Shown here piece by piece: positions 13,764 through 21,091 of a stretch of DNA of 23,736 bases. A model generated the notes under the pieces. The model was given only the letters and a program-made list of their open reading frames with translations, was not told where the DNA came from and searched no databases. The DNA lies in NCBI GenBank assembly GCA_964371935.1, contig CAYJOT010000009.1:1-23736 (forward strand), written 5' to 3'. Position 1 is the stretch's first letter. Every line of letters begins with the position of its first letter. Made by a program: the position numbers and the translations under genes. The DNA is from JACQRW01 sp964371935 (lineage in GTDB: Bacteria > Patescibacteriota > Minisyncoccia > Sungbacterales > HO2-52-23).

Positions 13764-14764
13764 TAAACGATAAAAATGTGTGGGAAGATTTCCTCACCAC
13801 CCATCCGGAATCAAATTTCCTGCAATCTTGGTATTGGGGAGAATTTCACCAATCGTTAGGCAATATCATTCATCGCACCGGTTTTTATCACGATGATCAA
13901 TTAGTCGGTGTCATGCTCTCAATCGTAGAAGACGCAAAGAGAGGCAGGTACCTTACCGTACCCGGAGGACCGATCATTGATTGGTCTGATCGTCAACACG
14001 TTGATGGTTTTATCGAAGAGATACGGCGCTTGGCAAAAGCCGATTATTGTATTTTTGTCAGAGTACGGCCCCAACTGGAATCCAATGAGTTCTCGAAAAA
14101 CCTCTTTCGGAAGCACAAATTTTTAAGCGCGCCAATGCACTTGCATGCGGAACTGACGTCTCAGTTGGACATCACACAACCTGACGAAGCATTGCTGTCC
14201 ACGATGAGGAAAGCGACAAGGTATGAACTCAAAAAAGCAAAAACGTTGGGCATTAAAATCACTACGACAGAGGATCCGGCAGCTGTCAAGAATTTTTACG
14301 ATCTTCAGATCATGACCGCAAAGAGGCAAAAGTTTGTACCGTTCTCGTACCAGTTTTTATACGAGCAGTTCAGGGTATTTGCCGAGGCAAAAAAAGCGTT
14401 GTTGTTCAGCGCGGAGTTGGAAGATAAAATTCTTGCGCAAGCACTCATTATTTTCTACGGACGGGAAGCGGCCTACCATTACGGCGCCAGTACGGAATAT
14501 GGCCGAAAATATCCCGGAGCATGTCTCATACAGTGGGAAGCCATACAAGAAGCAAAACGAAGAAATATGAAGCGGTATAATTTTTGGGGCGTTGCTCCCG
14601 AGTCCCGAAAGAATCATCGGTTCTACGGTCTATCCCTGTTTAAACGAGGCTTCGGCGGCAAAGATTTCGAATATGTGCACGCCCAGGACTTGGTACTGAA
14701 TCGTTACCGCTATTTCTTTATTTCTATCATTGAAAATATAAGGAGAAAAATTCGCCGCGTCTAA
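13739..14764 (+). CDS. FemAB/FmhB-like peptidyltransferase (GNAT fold)
   Basis: 341 residues. The start FLQSWYWGEFHQSLGNIIHR and LTVPGGPIIDW are typical of the FemX/FemAB family. The second half has the helical arm LSTMRKATRYELKKAKTLGI and a second GNAT lobe: ALIIFYGREAAYHYGAS and PGACLIQWEAIQEAKRRNMKRYNFWGVAP, then FKRGFGGKDFEY. Fem proteins use aminoacyl-tRNA to add residues to the lipid II stem peptide, building interpeptide bridges. It is the last of the four overlapping genes, which supports a role for the set in peptidoglycan or envelope modification. The ATG at 13739 lies inside the end of the DegT gene; no better in-frame start is seen. Confidence 0.85.
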   Translation: MAAVAAKIINDKNVWEDFLTTHPESNFLQSWYWGEFHQSLGNIIHRTGFYHDDQLVGVMLSIVEDAKRGRYLTVPGGPIIDWSDRQHVDGFIEEIRRLAKADYCIFVRVRPQLESNEFSKNLFRKHKFLSAPMHLHAELTSQLDITQPDEALLSTMRKATRYELKKAKTLGIKITTTEDPAAVKNFYDLQIMTAKRQKFVPFSYQFLYEQFRVFAEAKKALLFSAELEDKILAQALIIFYGREAAYHYGASTEYGRKYPGACLIQWEAIQEAKRRNMKRYNFWGVAPESRKNHRFYGLSLFKRGFGGKDFEYVHAQDLVLNRYRYFFISIIENIRRKIRRV

Positions 14765-14784
14765 AACCGGGCTGATTCTTATTT

Positions 14785-15510
14785 TCATAGCACATCATAC
14801 CCCACCCGGATATTTTTTCCTTCTTGTTTTATTTTACGTATGGTGATGCGTCCGATCTCGTTCATATCCGCAACCGGCGTGCCTCCGCAGGGCATATAAA
14901 ATCCTCCGTGCACAACTACGCGAGCGGCCTCACCTTTTGCTGCGGAAAAATCCGGAGTGTATCGGCACATTTTTTGCATCTCCTCGCGCGTCATAAAAAT
15001 CACCTCGGTCTTGCCCGCATCCGCAATGTATTTGTTGCACAACATCTCAAGATCCTTTTTTAGTTTTTCTTTGTCGATTCCCTCCAAGCTGCCCTCATAT
15101 TCATCGTACGGCCCATTCGGAAAATGATACCCTTTGCCGGGCATCCATGGCAGATCAAGCTCCGCAATCGCTCTATCAACGAGATGCCCGGCAGAGTGAA
15201 GGCGGCTATTGAGCGTGCGGCGCTCGGCATCCACGCGACAGGTCACGGGTTCTCCGATTGCAAAGCTGCCAGATTCGAATGTCCCGATATGCCGCACATC
15301 GCCGTCAGCGAATCGCACCTCGTCAACAAGGAAACTTACCCCCGCAGCAGACTCAATCACACCCGTATCATACGGCTGTCCCCCACCTTGCGGATAGAAT
15401 ACGGTCTGATCCAACACAACCACATCTTTGCCGTCCGCCTGGGTTACCGATACCACCGATGCCTCACATTCGATTTTCACAAAATCCTCAAGATAAAGAA
15501 GCTTGGTCAT
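14785..15510 (-). CDS. AlaX-type alanyl-tRNA editing protein, variant missing one zinc ligand
   Basis: 241 residues from the ATG at 15510. It matches AlaX / the AlaRS editing domain: VVLDQTVFYPQGGGQPYDTG, RTLNSRLHSAGHLVDRAI (HxxxH zinc pair) and C-terminal MPCGGTPVADMNEIGRITIRKI. AlaX hydrolyses Ser or Gly mischarged on tRNA-Ala. The usual second zinc pair is CGGTH; here the His is Pro (CGGTPV), so metal binding may be altered or the substrate different. A paralogue at 22031-22759 retains CGGTH and is about half identical by eye. A -10-like TACCAT ends 6 nt before the ATG. An in-frame ATG at 15534 lies in the upstream terminator region. Confidence 0.9.
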   Translation of the reverse strand: MTKLLYLEDFVKIECEASVVSVTQADGKDVVVLDQTVFYPQGGGQPYDTGVIESAAGVSFLVDEVRFADGDVRHIGTFESGSFAIGEPVTCRVDAERRTLNSRLHSAGHLVDRAIAELDLPWMPGKGYHFPNGPYDEYEGSLEGIDKEKLKKDLEMLCNKYIADAGKTEVIFMTREEMQKMCRYTPDFSAAKGEAARVVVHGGFYMPCGGTPVADMNEIGRITIRKIKQEGKNIRVGYDVL

Positions 15511-15533
15511 AAAAATATGGTAGCACTCCCGCA

Positions 15534-15565
15534 TAAAAAAGAAAAACGCGCTTTCCGGGCGCGTT
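15534..15565 (-). terminator. Terminator of the pyrE-like gene
   Basis: On the minus strand AACGCGC-CCGGAAA-GCGCGTT is followed by TTTTTCTTTTTTA. The gene's stop codon (15564-15566) is part of the first arm. Clean separation from alaX downstream. Confidence 0.8.
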
Positions 15566-16346
15566 AGGCTGGTCTGTATAAAAGTCCCTCTTGAAAGAAA
15601 ACGGAGCCAGTAATGCTCGGCCTAGACTCCTGGAATGGAACTCTATATGTTTCAGTCCATTTGATCGGATCGCGGAGAAACTCGCGGCATTCCTCAAGCA
15701 CTTCCACGACATACAATCCGCGCTCTTGCGCCATATCAAGAAGCTGTGGCAACGTGAAGAGGTGGATCACCTCAATTTTTTCGCGCCGAAGTACTTCAAC
15801 AGCATACGGATTTCCGTACCAGAGAAAGCACGCCACGTGAGTAATCTTGTATCCTGCCTCGCGCAAAACGCGGACGCTTCGCATTGTAGTTTCGCCGAAG
15901 TTGATCAGCTCCTCAACCAGCAAACAGGAATCACCCTTCTCAATGGCCGGGTTATTCCGTACACCAACCAGCCACTCGTTGTTTTTTGCAGAATCCCGCA
16001 CATACCCGGACGGGACACCTTTTCTGTTCCAGAAACGCCGGAGTTTTTCAGCTATCTTGTATGCGGGAATAATACCACCCGTTGCCGTACCCATTAAAAA
16101 TTGAACCGGACATGGCAATTCTTTTCTGACTACGTCTGCAAGAAATGTTATAAGGTCATCAAACAAACTTGTGCGGCCGATCAATTCTTTTAGTCCGACA
16201 TACACAGGACCGCTTTTTCCGGAAGTATAAGGGATGGGCGCCTCACCAGCGAACAGATTGCGAATATCAACCACTCCCGCATCCAAGATATTCCGCATTA
16301 TACGGTGGCGTTGCATATCCGACCATACGATTGACCTTTGCGGCAT
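15564..16346 (-). CDS. Orotate phosphoribosyltransferase-like protein
   Basis: 260 residues. A type I phosphoribosyltransferase: FAGEAPIPYTSGKSGPVYVG, LMGTATGGIIPAYKIAEKL, SGYVRDSAKNNEWLVGVRNN and the PRPP loop position CLLVEELINFGETTMRSVRV. PyrE usually has VLVVDDVITTGGT here; LVEELINFGET keeps the spacing but has EE for DD and N for T, so activity on orotate is uncertain. The C-terminal ~50 residues after RREKIEVIHLFTLPQLLDMA (family-like) end in an unfamiliar tail. A strong AAGGAG stands 6 nt before the ATG. The gene follows the SAM adenosyltransferase-like gene by 43 bp and ends in its own terminator. Confidence 0.75.
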   Translation of the reverse strand: MPQRSIVWSDMQRHRIMRNILDAGVVDIRNLFAGEAPIPYTSGKSGPVYVGLKELIGRTSLFDDLITFLADVVRKELPCPVQFLMGTATGGIIPAYKIAEKLRRFWNRKGVPSGYVRDSAKNNEWLVGVRNNPAIEKGDSCLLVEELINFGETTMRSVRVLREAGYKITHVACFLWYGNPYAVEVLRREKIEVIHLFTLPQLLDMAQERGLYVVEVLEECREFLRDPIKWTETYRVPFQESRPSITGSVFFQEGLLYRPA

Positions 16347-16389
16347 GACTCTCTCCTTCTCTAAGTGGAGTAAAGAGCTTTTCTGTATG

Positions 16390-17247
16390 CTAACAAATTA
16401 TACTCCCTGACGCAAGATGAAATCGCTCTGCAGCGCTCTGGCCCTGCACCACGATCTCAAGAAAACGCTTGTCGCCGATGCCGGAGCTGCCTATCACCAT
16501 TGCCGCAACTCCGTCGGGCACGTCTTTGAGCAAGGTAAAACATGGCAGAGGTCCAAAGCGTGTTTGTATTTCTTTTCCCTCGGCAAACGAAATGTCTTCA
16601 GGTAGGAGGGTTGTCTTTGCATTCCCAAACGAATCAACCCACCAAATTGCTTTGGGCGCATCCGGCGCTTCCCCGCCGTCGCGAAAGCTATGGCGGACAA
16701 GAAGCAGTTGTTCGCTGCTCACCACTGGCTCGCCACTGATAATCCATTGAGCCACGCGCGGGAGAAATTCATAGCTCCGGAATTGCGTGGCAGCCATGCG
16801 TTCGGCAACAGCCGAATCAATTACTCCCTTTTCCACCAGAACCCTGCCCGTTGCCGCAATATCAAGCACATTGATCCGATCTGTGATGCCAAGTTTTTTC
16901 ACGAGCGATAATGTAACTCCGTCTACCGAGCTTACCACGAGCGTCTTGCCATAATAAAAATATCCGAACGGCGACCCGTTTTCCCTTTTCACCGTTTCGA
17001 CATTTGAAAACCCCACCGAACCATGCTCCAATTTCTTCCCGTTCTTCTGCCGCGGCGCCACATTGACAAGCACCACGCCCTCGCGTCCTTCTCCCGCATC
17101 CAGCGCATCCACCAAATTCCCGGCCGCTTCAAGATCGTCCCGCACCCAGATCATCGCCACCGCACACCCAAAAAGCGCCGTTGCCCGCGTCGCCTGCCGT
17201 GCAAACGCATTCTGATCCCGCGAATCGTTTATGATGGTGATGAACAT
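16390..17247 (-). CDS. SAM hydroxide adenosyltransferase / chlorinase-fluorinase-like protein (DUF62)
   Basis: 285 residues. The N-terminus ITIINDSRDQNAFARQATRATALFG resembles the family's FDAS-type start. The middle YGKTLVVSSVDGVTLSLVKKLGI and the C-terminal beta-barrel features AIWWVDSFGNAKTTLL and FLEIVVQGQSAAERFHLASG match the C-terminal domain (IDxFGN and an AAxxLxLxxG end). Characterised members hydrolyse SAM to adenosine and methionine, or halogenate it; which reaction applies here cannot be told, and the catalytic residues are not verified. A promoter ends 6 nt before the ATG at 17247. Confidence 0.65.
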   Translation of the reverse strand: MFITIINDSRDQNAFARQATRATALFGCAVAMIWVRDDLEAAGNLVDALDAGEGREGVVLVNVAPRQKNGKKLEHGSVGFSNVETVKRENGSPFGYFYYGKTLVVSSVDGVTLSLVKKLGITDRINVLDIAATGRVLVEKGVIDSAVAERMAATQFRSYEFLPRVAQWIISGEPVVSSEQLLLVRHSFRDGGEAPDAPKAIWWVDSFGNAKTTLLPEDISFAEGKEIQTRFGPLPCFTLLKDVPDGVAAMVIGSSGIGDKRFLEIVVQGQSAAERFHLASGSIIC

Positions 17248-17253
17248 AGGGAA

Positions 17254-17282
17254 ATGCTACATCAACCGGTTATGGTTGACAA
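17254..17282 (-). promoter_or_regulatory. Promoter of the SAM adenosyltransferase-like / pyrE-like pair
   Basis: TTGTCA (17277-17282), 17-nt spacer, TAGCAT (17254-17259), then 6 nt to the ATG at 17247: the same leaderless geometry as corA and others. Confidence 0.5.
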
Positions 17283-17310
17283 ATTTATAAAAACTACGAA
17301 TACGAAAAAA

Positions 17311-17421
17311 TTACCAAACAGTCCTTGGGTAGTATTTCGCAATCACTTTGTCTTTTGATATAAGCGACGCCCCGAAACTTTGGGCAGCTGCGATCATAAT
17401 ACGGTCGTGCAGATCTTTAAA
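17311..17421 (-). pseudogene. C-terminal remnant of a PIN-domain (VapC-type) toxin
   Basis: A 36-codon open stretch without a usable start reads DLHDRIMIAAAQSFGASLIS then KDKVIAKYYPRTVW and a stop. This is the usual end of VapC toxins (DRxIxAxAxxxxAxLxxKDxxI...TVW), containing the last acidic active-site position (SKD). A TGA lies directly before it, and the antitoxin gene ends inside its first codons, so about 90 N-terminal residues are missing. It is best explained by a deletion joining the antitoxin end to the toxin end. Confidence 0.7.
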
Positions 17422-17611
17422 TCAAGGATTTCCTCGCACCGGCAATATCCTTTCCGCTGATCGCAATACCCTTTAAAATTCCCTTAAGAGAGATGGGAAT
17501 TTTTGTCATACTCGATAAGACACCCTTCTTAGGACTTTGCGATACTGTCCCCTTTTTCTCGGTTTTGACCAGCCTACTATATTCTTTTTTGCTAATCGTC
17601 ACAGTATCCAT
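17417..17611 (-). CDS. VapB-like antitoxin, orphaned
   Basis: 64 residues from the ATG at 17611. The start MDTVTISKKEYSRLVKTEKK is a typical small antitoxin DNA-binding N-terminus (beta strand plus helix). The end GILKGIAISGKDIAGARKSL resembles the toxin-wrapping tail of VapB-type partners of PIN toxins (GxxKGxxIxxxDIxxAKxSL). It overlaps a truncated VapC remnant, so it has no functional partner here. A good promoter ends 6 nt before the ATG. Earlier in-frame starts (to 17665) are rejected because they lie in the promoter. Confidence 0.7.
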   Translation of the reverse strand: MDTVTISKKEYSRLVKTEKKGTVSQSPKKGVLSSMTKIPISLKGILKGIAISGKDIAGARKSLI

Positions 17612-17617
17612 AGCGTT

Positions 17618-17646
17618 ACTATACCAAATAATCTTTTTTCTTGCAA
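17618..17646 (-). promoter_or_regulatory. Antitoxin promoter (leaderless)
   Basis: TTGCAA (17641-17646), 17-nt spacer, TATAGT (17618-17623) with TGG before it, then exactly 6 nt to the ATG at 17611. Confidence 0.65.
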
Positions 17647-17670
17647 CATAGTCCACCATCACCACTAGTC

Positions 17671-17715
17671 AAGAAAAAAGGGACTCTCTCAAGATCAGTC
17701 TTGTAAAAAGTCCCT
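17671..17715 (-). terminator. Strong terminator behind the Leu-attenuated transcript
   Basis: On the minus strand AGGGACT (17709-17715) pairs with AGTCCCT (17679-17685), with an inner CAAGA-CTGA-TCTTG hairpin and a TTTTTTCTT tail. Just upstream, an 11-bp direct repeat TCCCTACTCAA occurs twice (17711-17732). Confidence 0.8.
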
Positions 17716-17728
17716 ACTCAATCCCTAC

Positions 17729-17962
17729 TCAATCTGCGCCACCACGAAAACGGCTTTCCGAGAGAAGAATATTTTGACGGGCATCTACATCACTCCTCGA
17801 CGTTTCCCGAGCAACTCGCCGCCACCAATCGGCACAAGGGCATCCGGATTCTCCCAAGGAATCTTTTTTTCTCTTTCCTGGATTATGTGTTGATTGTTTA
17901 ATGATAATCAACCACTCATGGTCTGGACTAAGCGCAGGTTCTCCTAAACTCCCGTTTTCCAT
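17729..17962 (-). CDS. Orphan 77-residue protein behind the Leu attenuator
   Basis: Starts at an ATG with GAGGGAG about 8 nt upstream. The product begins MENGSLGEPALSPDHEWLII and ends SESRFRGGAD; it is hydrophilic, with one CPCADWWRR motif, and I recognise no family. It may be a genuine small protein or the truncated start of a longer enzyme, as seems true for the prephenate-dehydratase-like gene in the Phe unit. It is the first reading frame after the attenuator terminator at 18063-18099 and is followed 14 nt later by another terminator, so it is the only candidate target of that attenuator. Confidence 0.5.
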   Translation of the reverse strand: MENGSLGEPALSPDHEWLIIIKQSTHNPGKRKKDSLGESGCPCADWWRRVARETSRSDVDARQNILLSESRFRGGAD

Positions 17963-18016
17963 GCATTTTCTCCCTCTTTTTTGTAAAAAAACTAAAAATC
18001 CAGACGCTTGGCCTGG

Positions 18017-18055
18017 GAGTTGCGTATTTTTAAATCAGTGACAAACGCGCAACTC
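18017..18055. other. Hairpin between the Leu attenuator and the 77-residue frame
   Basis: GAGTTGCG (18017-18024) and CGCAACTC (18048-18055) are perfect 8-bp arms around a 23-nt A/T-rich loop. It lies 55 nt before the start codon; role unknown. Confidence 0.5.
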
Positions 18056-18062
18056 TCAAGTC

Positions 18063-18099
18063 AAACGAAAACCGACCCTTCCTTTCGGAGAGCCGGTTT
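18063..18099 (-). terminator. Attenuator terminator (3:4 stem) of the Leu unit
   Basis: On the minus strand AAACCGGCTCTCC, loop GAAA, then GGAAGGGTCGGTTT: 13 pairs (some G-U) with one bulged A, then TTTTCGTTT. Its first arm contains GCTCTCC (18087-18093), which can instead pair with GGAGGGC (18148-18154) in the leader. Confidence 0.75.
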
Positions 18100-18125
18100 G
18101 TATTTCGTATGTATAGTGAACCTTG

Positions 18126-18230
18126 TTATGAAAACATACGAGAACCAGCCCTCCTACTAAGGAGGTTAAGAAGCTTGACCATAATAAGGTGAAGCTGCTT
18201 ATTTTGCTGGCTTGATTCGTCTGTTTTCAT
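18126..18230 (-). CDS. Leu-rich leader peptide (34 residues)
   Basis: A short reading frame starting 9 nt after a -10 box. It begins MKTDESSQQNKQ, continues HLIMVKLLNLLSRR and ends AGSRMFS. Six of residues 13-24 are Leu (codons CTT or CTC). The last Leu codons lie in the arm CCTCCT (18060-18065), which pairs with AGGAGG (18050-18055) right behind it. This is the arrangement of leu operon leader peptides: a ribosome waiting for charged tRNA-Leu would free AGGAGGGC to form an antiterminator. Ten-bp arms TTATGAAAAC / GTTTTCATAA also frame the whole leader. Peptide existence is inferred. Confidence 0.7.
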   Translation of the reverse strand: MKTDESSQQNKQLHLIMVKLLNLLSRRAGSRMFS

Positions 18231-18239
18231 AATAAGAGA

Positions 18240-18268
18240 ATCTTATCTGAACCCAGAAAATATGTCAA
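18240..18268 (-). promoter_or_regulatory. Promoter of the Leu attenuator unit
   Basis: Perfect TTGACA (18263-18268), 17-nt spacer, TAAGAT (18240-18245), 9 nt before the leader ATG. Confidence 0.75.
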
Positions 18269-18280
18269 GTAGAACTGTGG

Positions 18281-18345
18281 AAAACAAAGAGGAGTTGGTT
18301 TGTTTCTGATATGTGTTCGGAAAACTCTCTACATATCAAACCAAC
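18281..18345 (-). terminator. Terminator-like long hairpin behind the M20 peptidase gene
   Basis: Arms GTTGGTTTG + ATATGT (18294-18302, 18309-18314) pair with ACATAT + CAAACCAAC (18331-18345) over 15 bp, with a 6-nt one-sided bulge. A TCCTCTTTGTTTT tail follows on the minus strand. It separates the peptidase gene from the Leu unit. The ~100 bp between 18346 and the peptidase stop show nothing else. Confidence 0.6.
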
Positions 18346-18448
18346 ACCCCGCAAGAGGAGATAATAATCGTGGTAATCTTAATGACGTTATTTTTTGGAC
18401 AATTTTTGGGGGACATATGCTATGTTTCTATGGTAATCGAACTGACTA

Positions 18449-19534
18449 TTAGTTGTCAACACTCTTGATTGATAGCAAAAACTTTTTAAGTATCTGATAG
18501 TACTTTTCCAAACTAGGAATATCCACCCATTCACTATCGCTGCCCATGCCTCCGCCAATCGGACCAAATTCAACCGCCGGACAATGTACTCGGGTAAAGT
18601 GCCGCGCATCCGAAGAGCCGTTTGCGGAAAGCACGAGAACATTTTTTCCTGTAGCTTGTTTTATTTCAGCCTTGAGAGATTGCACATAAGGATTGTTTTT
18701 GTCGGTTGACAGGGCCGGCTCTTTCACAGCTACTTCTAATTTGAATCCTGACGGAAGTAAGTTTTTTAACTCCCGAACGATGGTATCTTTTTCTTCTGGA
18801 ATATAGCGTATATCAAGCCACACCTCACAGTTATCAGGTATTTTATTAAAGGTTTTGTTATTAGTTTCAATATTGCCGAGATTGACCGTTGTGATCAATC
18901 TTTCTTGACGCGGAAGAGGATATTTTTCATGGAGTAGATTCAAAAAATTGTGCATTTTCCAAATCGCATTTTCTCCTTTCCACGGATAAGCGCCATGGGC
19001 TGTTTTACCTTTCGTAGAGACTTTTGCCCACAAAACTCCTTTTGCTTTGTTTTCGATGTTTAAATGAGTAGCTTCTCCAACAATGGCAAAATCCGCTCTC
19101 ACACCTTTATCTATTTGATATTTTGTGCCGTCAAATCCTCCGACTTCCTCATCAGTTACCAACTGCAACCCAAGAGGATAGTTTACTTTATCCGCCACTT
19201 CCTTAAAAACCATAATAAGACAGGCGACATTCGCTTTCATATCCATAGAGCCAACTCCATAGAGCTTGCTTCCTTTTATGCGAGGCACATATTGATGTTC
19301 TTTTCCTGGGATGATATCCAAATGACCGTTTAATAGGACCTTGAATTTTTTGGGTCTCTTTGATGAATTGTAAATCAACGCACTCCTGACGCCATTATGC
19401 TCAAAGCGTTCAATCGTATAACCTTTTAAACTCAACAAAGCAAGCTCCAAGATTTTTTCTAGAGCTTTTGTGTTTTCCGGTGTGGATTTTATGGACACAA
19501 ATTTTTTAGTCAGTGATATAATAGTAGATAGCAT
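18449..19534 (-). CDS. M20-family peptidase/deacylase (ArgE/DapE/ACY1-like)
   Basis: 361 residues. Metal-site motifs in order: VLLNGHLDIIPG (His-x-Asp), YGVGSMDMKANVACLIM (bridging Asp), VTDEEVGGFDGT (catalytic Glu-Glu), AIVGEATHL (Glu) and ANGSSDARHFTRVHCPAVEFGP (C-terminal His). The dimerisation domain insert is seen in AKVSTKGKTAHGAYPWKGEN. The family cleaves N-acyl or succinyl groups from amino acids or trims dipeptides in the cytosol; the exact substrate is unclear. In a region rich in amino-acid attenuators it could supply free amino acids, but this is only context. A TAAAAT -10 box (19541-19546) ends 6 nt before the ATG; no good -35 is seen. Confidence 0.88.
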   Translation of the reverse strand: MLSTIISLTKKFVSIKSTPENTKALEKILELALLSLKGYTIERFEHNGVRSALIYNSSKRPKKFKVLLNGHLDIIPGKEHQYVPRIKGSKLYGVGSMDMKANVACLIMVFKEVADKVNYPLGLQLVTDEEVGGFDGTKYQIDKGVRADFAIVGEATHLNIENKAKGVLWAKVSTKGKTAHGAYPWKGENAIWKMHNFLNLLHEKYPLPRQERLITTVNLGNIETNNKTFNKIPDNCEVWLDIRYIPEEKDTIVRELKNLLPSGFKLEVAVKEPALSTDKNNPYVQSLKAEIKQATGKNVLVLSANGSSDARHFTRVHCPAVEFGPIGGGMGSDSEWVDIPSLEKYYQILKKFLLSIKSVDN

Positions 19535-19559
19535 AAAGTGATTTTAAATTTAATTAAGG

Positions 19560-19622
19560 AAGCCGTGTAAGAGCGTCAGCTAGTACACGGCTTGAATGTA
19601 ACATAACCCCCAAATTATGTTA
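19560..19622 (-). terminator. Two hairpins behind the ATP-grasp-like gene
   Basis: TAACATAA (19599-19606) pairs with TTATGTTA (19615-19622), which includes the gene's stop codon. Next, AAGCCGTGTA (19560-19569) pairs perfectly with TACACGGCTT (19584-19593). The T-run is poor (CCTTAATT), so termination is probable rather than certain. Confidence 0.55.
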
Positions 19623-21002
19623 AGTGATTTCTGCCCACACGGTTTCTCTGTTGCCGTGGTTCCTGCCATTATGGGTCTCGACCGAATGAAGAGGCATCAA
19701 TGACCGAAAACCCCCCATGAAACGATAATTTCTCCCATCGGTGGTAAGAAAGTTCCGATCAATATACGTATAGGCCTGCCCATCTGTCTCATTGATCACA
19801 ACAGGAATTTGCATTTCCGGTTGTATAACATACGGACCCCGTTTTCGTATATTATTTCGGAACTCGTTTCTGAAGTCGCCATCATTCAACAAACCAACCA
19901 CATGACCATAACATCCATATGTACCCCTCATGGGTTTGCATCTGAGTTTAACTTCTCCGGACAAGATCTGCTCCCGCTCAAACCCCTGCTCTTGCAAATA
20001 TCTCACGAATGTATCCGAAAAACGATCACCGAAATAATCAGTATATGGTTTCTGTGCCCGCAAGTGAGCCGCAAACCACACAGTAAAAACATCTAGTTGA
20101 GAATGCACGCCAAACCCTAATCCCATGGGAAGCATGTATTCTTTGGTATCGTTCACACGCCGCTCATCGGCGATAGACCAGGCGGAGTTATCTATGTTGA
20201 CCGTGACTGTATGCGCTTTGATGACCCGCCTCATATCAGCATCCGCCAACAGGGGATGTTCAACTGACAATTCTGGTTTTTTGAGCTTCACGACCGGATC
20301 TGAAGTTCGTGCATACAAGAGGTAATCGCATTTACCTTTCTTGCCTGAGACATACTCCCGAAATTCTCCGGGACCGAAGAATCGGTCAAAACCGGACATC
20401 TCGGTGACTTCTGTGTCCGTAAGCGGCTCCCCGCTCGCTTTGCCGAACTCAGACTGTCTCATTGCTTCATACTTCTGATCCGTTACAGCCAATAATGCTA
20501 TAGGTTTCTTAAACCTTCTTTTTAAACGAGCAAGAGATGCTCGAAACTCTTTTTTGAAAAAAGAGTCGTCGTCATCCGGTTTAAAAATCCGTTCCAGAAG
20601 TTGATACATGGCCAAGGAATTCTCAATCTCAAAAATACGTCTCCGGAGCGTTTCTTGTATTTCTCTAACACCAAGAGACGAAACGACTTCCAGCAGATTT
20701 TGAGAGAGACCGACCATATCAATCTGAATACCGAAATTGACAGGCACCGGAGATCTTTCTCTCATACAGTATTGATAATCCGTGTCCCATTCGCGGTTTT
20801 TCTCAATCAGGTGGCAAAAACTATTGTTGTACTCATCGTAGAGATTGGCCAATGCGGAAACAACTATATTCGGATAGACGATCTTATACCTAGGTAAAAT
20901 ACGGAAAGGACCCAGAGATGATCTGATATCATCTTTTACCACCATACAACCCAATTCAGCATTGATCGGAATTTCTACATGTTGGTCAAGAAACGATCTC
21001 AT
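19620..21002 (-). CDS. Unknown 460-residue protein with an ATP-grasp-like C-terminal half
   Basis: Start at 21002 set by AGGAGG 5 nt upstream. The N-terminal half is not recognised; it holds a charged helical stretch with FFKKEFRASLARLKRRFKKP. The second half resembles ATP-grasp ligases: DYLLYARTSDPVVKLKKPEL, DERRVNDTKEYMLPMGLG, then a lysine-glycine loop LRCKPMRGTYGCYGHVVGLL (about residues 360-380), YVIQPEMQIPVV and a closing YTYIDRNFLTTDG / RFMGGFRSLM / NGRNHGNRE block where metal and ATP ligands usually sit. Such enzymes couple ATP to acid-amine ligation, often of amino acids or peptides. It is the only intact-looking structural gene behind an attenuator here; its leader is rich in Phe, Tyr and Trp. 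Family assignment is tentative. Confidence 0.6.
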   Translation of the reverse strand: MRSFLDQHVEIPINAELGCMVVKDDIRSSLGPFRILPRYKIVYPNIVVSALANLYDEYNNSFCHLIEKNREWDTDYQYCMRERSPVPVNFGIQIDMVGLSQNLLEVVSSLGVREIQETLRRRIFEIENSLAMYQLLERIFKPDDDDSFFKKEFRASLARLKRRFKKPIALLAVTDQKYEAMRQSEFGKASGEPLTDTEVTEMSGFDRFFGPGEFREYVSGKKGKCDYLLYARTSDPVVKLKKPELSVEHPLLADADMRRVIKAHTVTVNIDNSAWSIADERRVNDTKEYMLPMGLGFGVHSQLDVFTVWFAAHLRAQKPYTDYFGDRFSDTFVRYLQEQGFEREQILSGEVKLRCKPMRGTYGCYGHVVGLLNDGDFRNEFRNNIRKRGPYVIQPEMQIPVVINETDGQAYTYIDRNFLTTDGRNYRFMGGFRSLMPLHSVETHNGRNHGNRETVWAEIT

Positions 21003-21091
21003 TTCAACCTCCTCTATTCTTTTGTAAAGTTACGAATCAGGTCTTTGACCTGAAAATTATTTACTATAAATACTAGACAATTTTCAGATCA

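Noticed and set aside
18063..18268. T-box riboswitch in place of the leader-peptide attenuators
   Set aside because: No T-box sequence (AGGGUGGNACCGCG) or specifier loop is seen in any of the four leaders, whereas short reading frames with repeated Leu or Phe codons are.
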